A stretch of DNA of 12,887 nt, taken from the NCBI GenBank assembly GCA_013696905.1, contig JACCXP010000110.1, positions 1 through 12,887 on the forward strand, read 5' to 3'. Numbering within the stretch: position 1 is the stretch's first letter; the number at the start of each line of letters is the position of its first letter. Positions 1 through 6,100 of the stretch are shown one piece after another. The position numbers and the translations under genes are program-made. The notes under the pieces are model-generated. The model was not told where the DNA came from, ran no database searches, and saw only the letters and a list, made by a program, of their open reading frames with translations. The DNA comes from Thermoleophilaceae bacterium (lineage in GTDB: Bacteria; Actinomycetota; Thermoleophilia; Solirubrobacterales; Thermoleophilaceae).

Positions 1-71
1 GAGGCCGGCATGCGCGGTCCCGGTGGCAAGCGCCGCGAGCTGCGCGCCCGAGGCCTCGGGCGTCGCGGCTA
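1..71. other. Left flank of the IS630 insertion; possible 3' end of an unknown gene
   Basis: This short flank ends in the TA target at 70-71. In plus frame 1 it reads 23 codons rich in Arg and Gly, ending in TAG at 70-72. That stop is made of the duplicated TA plus the first base of the element, and because the right flank also begins with G the stop would have existed before insertion as well. The other frames, including a minus frame rich in Ala, are also open with similar third-position GC. I therefore cannot decide which strand is coding and do not recognise a product. Confidence 0.3.
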
Positions 72-104
72 GTGGCCCTCGCGCAAACGTTTGACCGGAA
101 ACCC
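72..104 (+). repeat. IS630 left terminal inverted repeat
   Basis: This 33-bp repeat matches the reverse complement of 1227-1259 at 29 positions. The mismatches are paired at element positions 12-13 and 21-22, which leaves three conserved blocks. These are probably the transposase contact blocks. Confidence 0.93.
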
Positions 105-142
105 GGCCCCGATGTCGAACCGGGACGCATGCACCCGAACCT

Positions 143-147
143 GGAGG
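143..147 (+). promoter_or_regulatory. Ribosome binding site of the transposase
   Basis: A perfect GGAGG lies 5 bp before the ATG at 153. This supports 153 over two other in-frame candidates: the ATG at 129, and the GTG at 72, which lies inside the terminal repeat. Confidence 0.75.
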
Positions 148-152
148 TGGTC

Positions 153-1220
153 ATGCGTCCCCCTGAGGTCTTCGTGCGCGGGCTCTCGCCCGCCGAGGCC
201 CAACGGCTGAAGCGCGCCTCGACCGGCGCGAAGCATCGCTCGAAGCGGATCCGGGCGATGGTCCTGCTCGCCTCGGCGACCGAGATGTCGGCGCCCGAGA
301 TCGCCCGGCTCTACATGACCGACGAGTCGCACGTGCGCAAGGTCATCCACGAGTTCAACGAGCGCGGCTTTCCCTCCCTCGACCCTGACTACCGGGGCGG
401 GCGCCCCAGCAAGACGACGCCCGCCGAGCGCGACGCCGTCGTGGCGCTCGCGCGCACCCGCCCCGACCACCAGGGCGTCGCGCTCACGCGCTGGTCGATC
501 CCCAAGCTCAGCGCCCACCTCGAAGCGGCCGGCACCGCCGTCCTGTCTGAGACCGCGCTGCGAGCGCTGCTCGACGAGGCGGGGCTCAGCTTCCAGCGCA
601 CGCGCTCGTGGAAGTGGAGCCCCGATCCCGACTTTCGGGAGAAGGCCGAGCGCGTACTCTCGCTCTACCGAGAGCCGCCCACCGACGGCCCGGTCGTCTG
701 CTTTGACGAGATGGGCCCAATCCAGCTGATCCCCCACCAAGGCTCGGGCTGGGCGCCGGCCGGGCGGCCCGAGCGCCTGCGCGCGACCTACAAGCGCCCG
801 CACGGGGTGCGCTACTTCTTCGGCGCCCTCGACGTCCACGCCGACCGCCTGTTCGGTCGCCTGCGCGAGCGCAAGGCGGCGCTCGACGTGCTCGGGTTCC
901 TGCAGACCGTGCGCATGCGCTACCCGGCCCGGCGGCGCATTTACCTCGTCATGGACAACCTCTCGACCCACTGGACCAAGGACATCCGAGCCTGGGCGGC
1001 AGAGAGCAACGTCGAGCTCGTGCCGACCCCGACCTACGCCAGCTACCTCAACCGCATCGAGTGCCACTTCGCCGCCACCTCGGAGTTCGTCGTCAAGAAC
1101 GCCGACTACCCGGACTGGCCGGCATTGCAGAAGGCGCTGGCCGACTACATCGGTCTCCGCAACGGCGCGCGCCGCAATGCTCGGATCGATCTCATCGAGC
1201 GCCGCACGCGGGTGGCCTGA
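153..1220 (+). CDS. IS630-family transposase (DDE, DD34E type)
   Basis: This 355-residue enzyme would cut and paste its own element at TA dinucleotides using two metal ions held by a DDE triad. The N-terminal third contains an HTH-like stretch (EIARLYMTDESHVRKVI) followed by RGGRPSK, the usual bipartite DNA-binding arrangement of IS630 proteins. The catalytic core then shows D185 in VVCFDEMGP, D268 in LVMDNLSTHW and E303 in YLNRIECHF. The 34-residue spacing between D268 and E303 is diagnostic of the IS630/Tc1 superfamily. The length is normal and the frame is unbroken, so the protein should be active. The start at 153 is chosen for the GGAGG 5 bp upstream. The stop at 1218-1220 lies 6 bp before the right terminal repeat. 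The open minus-strand frame that spans the whole element is its codon shadow. Confidence 0.95.
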   Translation: MRPPEVFVRGLSPAEAQRLKRASTGAKHRSKRIRAMVLLASATEMSAPEIARLYMTDESHVRKVIHEFNERGFPSLDPDYRGGRPSKTTPAERDAVVALARTRPDHQGVALTRWSIPKLSAHLEAAGTAVLSETALRALLDEAGLSFQRTRSWKWSPDPDFREKAERVLSLYREPPTDGPVVCFDEMGPIQLIPHQGSGWAPAGRPERLRATYKRPHGVRYFFGALDVHADRLFGRLRERKAALDVLGFLQTVRMRYPARRRIYLVMDNLSTHWTKDIRAWAAESNVELVPTPTYASYLNRIECHFAATSEFVVKNADYPDWPALQKALADYIGLRNGARRNARIDLIERRTRVA

Positions 1221-1226
1221 GCGGTG

Positions 1227-1259
1227 GGGTTTCCGGTGCAACGTTTCGGCGAGGGCCAC
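1227..1259 (-). repeat. IS630 right terminal inverted repeat
   Basis: This is the inverted partner of the 72-104 repeat, with 29 of 33 matching positions. It is followed by the second TA copy at 1260-1261. Only 9 further bases separate that TA from the GTG proposed as the start of the downstream gene. Confidence 0.93.
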
Positions 1260-1270
1260 TAGACGCTCAC

Positions 1271-1762
1271 GTGGCCCGCCAGCTCGACGACAGCGACTCT
1301 GCCGTCTTCCTGATGTACAGCCTCGCGATGCGCGAGGTGCAGTGGTTCGAGATCTGCCTCGGCGGGCTGCTCGAGTCGAAGACCAAGGACCTCAGCACGC
1401 CGGTCGAGGAGCGCCTGCCGGAGATCGAGCGTCAGCTTCGCCTGACGCCCGGGAAGGTCGGGCGCAAGCTGAACCTGCCGGAGCCGGTCCTCAAGGATCT
1501 GCGCGAGCTGGTCGGCGTGCGCCATAAGCTCGCGCACGTTTGGCTGCTCTCCTACGGCGCCGCACGCGAGAAGGAGGGCGACGAGGCGGTGACAAAGGCG
1601 CTCCAGTCGCTCGAGGAGCAGCTCTTCGTCTTCACCCGCGCGAGCGAGCGGCTGGTGGAGCTGGCGGGCGCGGCGAGCGAGGCGGAGCCCAAGCCGATCG
1701 CCCAGGAGCGCGCACTCGAGCTGTGGCGAGGCAGCGAGCCCGTGATCCCGGTGGCCATCTAG
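1271..1762 (+). CDS. HEPN-like hypothetical protein (putative RNase toxin-like)
   Basis: This 163-residue, mostly helical protein has no signal peptide or membrane segment. Its core contains ELVGVRHKLAHVW at about residues 79-91, giving R84-x4-H89. The R-[N/H]-x-L-A-H form resembles the Rx4-6H active site of HEPN domains, which in many toxin-antitoxin, CRISPR and abortive-infection proteins cleave RNA. The assignment to HEPN rests on this motif and the helical pattern and is an inference. The start is uncertain. GTG at 1271 keeps a short N-terminal extension, while ATG at 1313 would give 149 residues; neither has a clear Shine-Dalgarno. The IS630 right end lies 11 bp upstream, so any native promoter was probably displaced. 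The stop is 2 bp before the DUF2283 gene, implying translational coupling. The plus-strand frame continues upstream into the IS, but that extension is element sequence, not gene. Confidence 0.72.
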   Translation: MARQLDDSDSAVFLMYSLAMREVQWFEICLGGLLESKTKDLSTPVEERLPEIERQLRLTPGKVGRKLNLPEPVLKDLRELVGVRHKLAHVWLLSYGAAREKEGDEAVTKALQSLEEQLFVFTRASERLVELAGAASEAEPKPIAQERALELWRGSEPVIPVAI

Positions 1763-1764
1763 CG

Positions 1765-2010
1765 ATGGCAGAGGTACGCGTCACGCTCGACGCCGCAGGG
1801 GGCGCCTACGTGAGCCTCGCGCCGTCGTCGGGCGCCGAGATCAGGGACTCGGTGGCGCTCGACGAGCTCGACGAGGCACAGACCGTGTCGGCGCTCGACG
1901 GGATCGTGCTCGACTTCGACTTCTACGGGCGCCTCGCCGGCATCCGCGTCACCGGCGCGGCCGACTCGATCCTTCCCTCCGCGCTGCTCGAGCAGGCCGA
2001 GGAGAGCTAG
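1765..2010 (+). CDS. DUF2283 family small protein
   Basis: This 81-residue acidic protein has the layout of DUF2283. An N-terminal strand carries a YV(S/R)L-like segment (GAYVSLAP, about residues 13-20). After a variable middle, the hallmark IVLDFDFYGRLAGIRV runs from about residue 47 to 62 and is followed by a short C-terminal helix. In typical members the motif reads as a hydrophobic strand, D-x-D, a turn with G-R-L, and G-I-x-[VI]. The biochemical function of DUF2283 is not established. Members often sit beside small toxin-like genes such as DUF4258, which led to the idea that they act as antitoxins. Here the ATG begins 2 bp after the stop of the HEPN-like gene, with no strong ribosome site of its own, so it is probably translated by coupling. 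It ends 6 bp before the convergent stop of the deacetylase gene. Confidence 0.85.
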   Translation: MAEVRVTLDAAGGAYVSLAPSSGAEIRDSVALDELDEAQTVSALDGIVLDFDFYGRLAGIRVTGAADSILPSALLEQAEES

Positions 2011-2016
2011 CGCCGG

Positions 2017-3063
2017 TCATCCGATCCGCGCGACGTTGGCCGCCGCCCGGTCGATCGCCGCGGCCTCGTGCGTGCGCAGGGGCAGCGCTCGCACGCGGCG
2101 CTCGTCGGTGAGCCAGGGATCGACCACGCCGGTCGCGACCCCCGCCAGCCTCTCGACGATCGCAAGGCCGCAGTAGGGCACATACGCGCTCGAGTAGCCG
2201 CCCTCGTGGCAGAGGACGAGGCGCCCCCCGCAGAGGGCGCCGGCTGCCTCCATCGCGAGCGCCGTCATCAGGCCGAAGCACTCGCTGGTCAGGTTCATAC
2301 GGCCCAGCGGGTCGTTCATGCTCGCGTCGAGGCCAGAGGCGACGACCAGGAAGTCGGGCCTAAAGCGCTCGAGCGCCGGCAGCGCCACGCGCTCGAGCGC
2401 GGCCAGGTAGGCGGCGCGGCCAGAGCCCGCGGGCAGCGGCACGTTGAGCGTGGCGCCGGCTCCCGGCCCCGCCCCGGTCTCTGCCACCGTCCCGCTCCCG
2501 GGCGGGAACAGGTCCTCCTGGTGCAGCGAGATCGTGAGCACCGACGGATCGCGCCAGAAGGTGGCCTGGGTGCCGTTGCCGTGGTGCACGTCCCAGTCGA
2601 GGATCGCCACCCGATCGACCCCACGCTGATCCCGTAGGTGGAGCGCGGCGATCGCGGCATTCGAGAACACGCAGTAGCCGCAGCCTCCGGCCGGGCCGGC
2701 GTGGTGGCCGGGCGGTCGCACGAGCGCGTAGGCGTTCCGGACCCTCCCGTCGAGCACCGCGTCGACGGCGGCCACGCAGCCGCCGGCGGCGAGCGCGGCG
2801 ATCTCGAACGTCCAGCGTCCGAACGGCGACGATCCGCCGGCGTCGCCGCCTCGGTCGGCGCTCTCCGCCCTGATCCGCTCGACATAGGCCGGGTCGTGCA
2901 CGCGCAGCAGCTCGCGCTCGACGGCCAGCCGGGGTGCGATGGCGGTGAGCTCGGCGAGCAGGCCGCTGGCGTCGATCAGGTGGTGCAGGCGGCGCTTCGC
3001 GGCGCCGCTCTCGAGGCTCGGCTCGGGCTCGAACAGCGCCTCGCGCGGGAGGGTGTCGGCCAA
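2017..3063 (-). CDS. Histone-deacetylase-family zinc amidohydrolase (AcuC/acetylpolyamine amidohydrolase-like)
   Basis: The enzyme should hydrolyse acetyl-amide bonds on lysine or polyamines in the cytoplasm with a catalytic zinc. From the TTG at 3063 it has 348 residues. Visible family motifs are RPPGHHAG with the His dyad H120/H121, FSNAAIAA, DWDVHHGNGTQ with zinc ligands D158 and H160, SLHQ at about 179, SGLDAS with the third ligand D246, and HEGGYS with the catalytic Y290. All key residues are present. The start is odd: in-frame codons upstream of 3063 read GWLWHERFAWHDARG, which looks like the family's conserved N-terminal strand. No ATG, GTG or TTG occurs there before an in-frame TAG at about 3138. 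Either a rare codon such as ATC at 3126 is used or the N-terminus is shortened. The gene diverges from glutamate dehydrogenase and converges on DUF2283. The substrate cannot be told from sequence. Confidence 0.93.
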   Translation of the reverse strand: MADTLPREALFEPEPSLESGAAKRRLHHLIDASGLLAELTAIAPRLAVERELLRVHDPAYVERIRAESADRGGDAGGSSPFGRWTFEIAALAAGGCVAAVDAVLDGRVRNAYALVRPPGHHAGPAGGCGYCVFSNAAIAALHLRDQRGVDRVAILDWDVHHGNGTQATFWRDPSVLTISLHQEDLFPPGSGTVAETGAGPGAGATLNVPLPAGSGRAAYLAALERVALPALERFRPDFLVVASGLDASMNDPLGRMNLTSECFGLMTALAMEAAGALCGGRLVLCHEGGYSSAYVPYCGLAIVERLAGVATGVVDPWLTDERRVRALPLRTHEAAAIDRAAANVARIG

Positions 3064-3123
3064 TCCTCGGGCATCGTGCCAGGCGAAGCGCTCGTGCCAG
3101 AGCCAACCAGTCCGCCGGGCGTC

Positions 3124-3166
3124 GATGCGTCCAGCCTACCCGCGACCCGTAGACTCGGGACGCGGC
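3124..3166. promoter_or_regulatory. Possible divergent promoter region between deacetylase and glutamate dehydrogenase
   Basis: A TAGACT hexamer on the plus strand at 3150-3155 and a TAGGCT hexamer on the minus strand at 3138-3133 both fit the TAnnnT form of a sigma-70-like -10 box. They would place plus transcription starts near 3162, just before the ATG at 3167, and minus starts near 3126. This would give very short leaders or leaderless messages, which are common in actinobacteria. A weak GGGA lies at 3157-3160. No convincing -35 boxes are seen, so the call is tentative. Confidence 0.28.
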
Positions 3167-6100
3167 ATGGCGGGCACGGTCGACGCAACAGAGGCGAGCC
3201 TCCTCGACAAGATCGTGTCCCGCTGTCGTGAGCGCTTGCCCGGCGACGAGGGCGATCGCGCCGCCGAGTTCGCGCGCCAGTACTACGCCTTCGCGCCGCC
3301 GGACTACCTCCAGGACCGCAGCCCGCTCGACATCTACGGCGCCGCCCTCGCACACTGGGGCTTCGCGGCGCAGCGCGCGCCGGGCTCGGCCAAGGTGCGC
3401 GTCTACAACCCGCAGTTCGAGACCCACGGCTGGCAGTCCTCGCACACGGTCGTCGAGATCGTCTCGGACGACATGCCGTTCCTCGTCGACTCGGTCAGCA
3501 TGGAGCTGCGCCGCCAGTCCTACGCGATCCACTTCGTGTTGAACGCGGTGCTCGAGGTTCGCCGTGACCCGCGCGGGCAACTGGTCGACGTGCTAGCGCG
3601 CGGCGCGCGCGCCGAGGACGCGATCACGGAGTCGGTCATCCACCTCGAGATCAACCGCGAGACCAGTCCCGGGGCGCTGCAATCGCTGCGCGAGGACCTG
3701 CGACGGGTGCTCGGCGACGTGCGCGCCGCCTTCGAGGACTGGCCCGCGATGCGCGAGCGCGCGCGCGCGCTCGGCGCCGAGCTCGCCGAGCAGGACGTCG
3801 CCTCGATCGAGCCCGAGCATCGGGCCGAGGTGCGGGCGTTCCTCGAATGGATCGACGACGAGCACTTCGTCTTCCTCGGCTACCGCGAGTACGACCTCGT
3901 CACCGAGGACGGCGAGGACGGCCTGCGCGCCGTGCCGAGCACCGGGCTCGGAGTCCTGCGCGATGCCGGCGGCGATGGACGCGCCGGGCGCGCGTCGGGC
4001 CTGACGAAGGAGGGCCGTAGGCAGCTGCGCGAGCCGCGCCTGCTCTACCTGACCAAGGCCAACAGGCGTGCGACCGTACATCGCGCGGCCCAGCTCGACT
4101 ACATCGGCATCCAACGCTTCGACGCCTCGGGCGCGATCGTCGGCGAGCACCGCTTCCTCGGCCTCTACACCTCGGCCGCCTACCGGACGAGCTTCCGCGA
4201 CATCCCGCTCGTGCGCCGCAAGGGCAAGCGCGTGCTCGAGCGGGCGGGCTTCGCGCCCGCAAGCCACAACGACAAGGCTGTCGCCGAGATCCTCGAGACC
4301 TACCGTCGTGATGAGCTCTTCCAGATCAGCGAGCAGGAGCTGTTCGAGACGTCGATGGGGATCCTCCACCTCGGCGAGCGCCAGCGTGTGCGCCTGTTCG
4401 TGCGCCACGACGTCTATGGGCGCTTCCTCTCCTGTCTTGTGTTCGTGCCGCGCGACCGCTACAACACGGACGCCCGCCAGCGCATCCAGGACATCCTCCA
4501 GGCGGCGTTCGGCGGCTCGAGCGTCGACTACAGCGCGCGCATCTCGGAGTCGGTGCTGGCGCGGCTGCACGTGATCGTGCACGTCGATGCGGGCGAGCTC
4601 CCGGCGTACGACCTCGGGCAGATCGAGGGCCGGATCGTCGAGGCGACGCGGCTGTGGCGAGACGACCTCGCCGACGCGCTCGCGGACGCTCACGGCGAGG
4701 AGCGCGCGGGCGACCTCGCCCGCCGCTACGGCGAGGCCTTTCCCGCCGGCTACCGCGCGGACTTCGTCTCGCGCGCCGCGGTCTCAGACATCGAGCACAT
4801 CGAGAGCCTGTCCGGCGACCAGGCGCTCGGCATGAGCCTCTACCGCCCGCTCGAGGCGCCCGAGGGGTTCCTGCGCTTCAAGCTGTTCAAGTCGGGCGAG
4901 CCGATCTCGCTCTCGCGCGCGGTCCCGGTGTTCGAGAACATGGGCGTGCGGGTGGCCGACGAGCGCCCCTACGAGCTCACGCCACTCGGGCGGCCGCCGG
5001 TCTGGATCTATGACTTCGGGCTGAGCTACGGCGTCGAGGGCGAGCTCCAGGCCGACGAGGTCAAGGAGATCTTCCAGGACGCCTTCGCGAGCGTCTGGCG
5101 GGGGGAGGCGGAGAACGACGGCTTCAACCGACTGGTGCTGCGTGCGCGGCTGACCTGGCGCGAGATAGTCGTGCTGCGGGCGGTCTGCAAGTACCTGCGC
5201 CAGGCCGGGATCGCCTTCAGCCAGAACTACATGGCGCGCACGCTGGCTGCCAACGCCGGCGTGGCGAGCCTGCTCGTCGAGCTCTTCCACGCCCGCTTCG
5301 ACCCGGCCCGCTCGCGCACGGGCAAGGGCGTCGATCGCCTCGCCGAGGTGATCGAGGGCGCGCTCGAGGAAGTCCCGAGCCTCGACGAGGACCGCATCCT
5401 GCGCCGCTTCCTCGCCGTCGTCCAGGCGATCCTGCGCACCAACCACTACCAGCGCGACGGCGCGGGCCGGCTGAAGCCGTACATGTCGTTCAAGCTCGAC
5501 CCGTCTCAGGTCCCCGAGCTCCCGCTGCCGCGCCCGATGTTCGAGGTGTTCGTCTACTCCCCGCGCACCGAGGGAGTGCACCTGCGCGGCGGTCGAGTCG
5601 CGCGCGGAGGCATCCGCTGGTCGGACCGGCCCGAGGACTTCCGCACCGAGGTGCTCGGACTGATGAAGGCCCAGATGGTCAAGAACGCGGTGATCGTTCC
5701 GGTCGGCGCCAAGGGCGGCTTCGTGGTCAAGCGCCCACCCGCCGGAGGCGATCGCGAGCAGATGATGGAGGAGGTCAAGGCCTGCTATCGCACGCTGATC
5801 CGCGGCATGCTCGACCTCACCGACGACTTGAAGGGGGGCGAGGTGGTGGCGCCGGCCGACGTCGTGCGCTACGACGGCGACGACCCCTACCTCGTCGTCG
5901 CGGCCGACAAGGGCACCGCCACGTTCTCGGACACTGCCAACGCGATCGCGGGCGAGTACGGCTACTGGCTCGGCGATGCCTTCGCCTCAGGCGGCTCGAA
6001 GGGCTATGACCACAAGCAGATCGGGATCACGGCGCGCGGCGCGTGGGAGTCCGTCAAGCGCCACTTCCGCGAGCTCGGCACGGACGTGCAGAGCCGACCC

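Larger units (their letters stand above)
72..1259 (+). mobile_element. Complete IS630-family insertion sequence, 1,188 bp
   Basis: The element is bounded by imperfect terminal inverted repeats. The left end is 72-104 and the right end, in reverse complement, is 1259-1227; 29 of 33 positions match. The matching blocks are an 11-bp outer block (gtggccctcgc), a 7-bp block (aaacgtt) and an 11-bp inner block (accggaaaccc), separated by two 2-bp mismatches. A TA dinucleotide lies directly outside each end, at 70-71 and 1260-1261. IS630/Tc1-mariner elements are known to duplicate a TA target. One intact transposase with a DD34E triad fills the interior and no cargo is present. Intact ends, a clean duplication and an unbroken ORF suggest a recent and possibly still mobile copy. 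The element has the high GC of its host, so it is not obviously foreign by composition. Confidence 0.95.

Noticed and set aside
72..152. Transposase start at the GTG at 72 or the ATG at 129
   Set aside because: The GTG is the first base triplet of the terminal repeat and the ATG at 129 lacks a ribosome site. The ATG at 153 has GGAGG 5 bp upstream.
69..1259. 396-codon minus-strand open frame spanning the whole IS element
   Set aside because: It is the codon shadow of the transposase in GC-rich DNA and has no recognisable motif. The plus-strand protein has a full DDE triad.
1061..1270. Extension of the HEPN-like frame upstream into the IS element
   Set aside because: That part lies within the transposase 3' end and right repeat and reads as Arg-rich shadow sequence. 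A native start cannot lie inside the inserted DNA.
3760..3780. Run of alternating GCGC suggesting Z-DNA
   Set aside because: It encodes ordinary Arg/Ala/Leu codons in the dehydrogenase and is typical of this composition.
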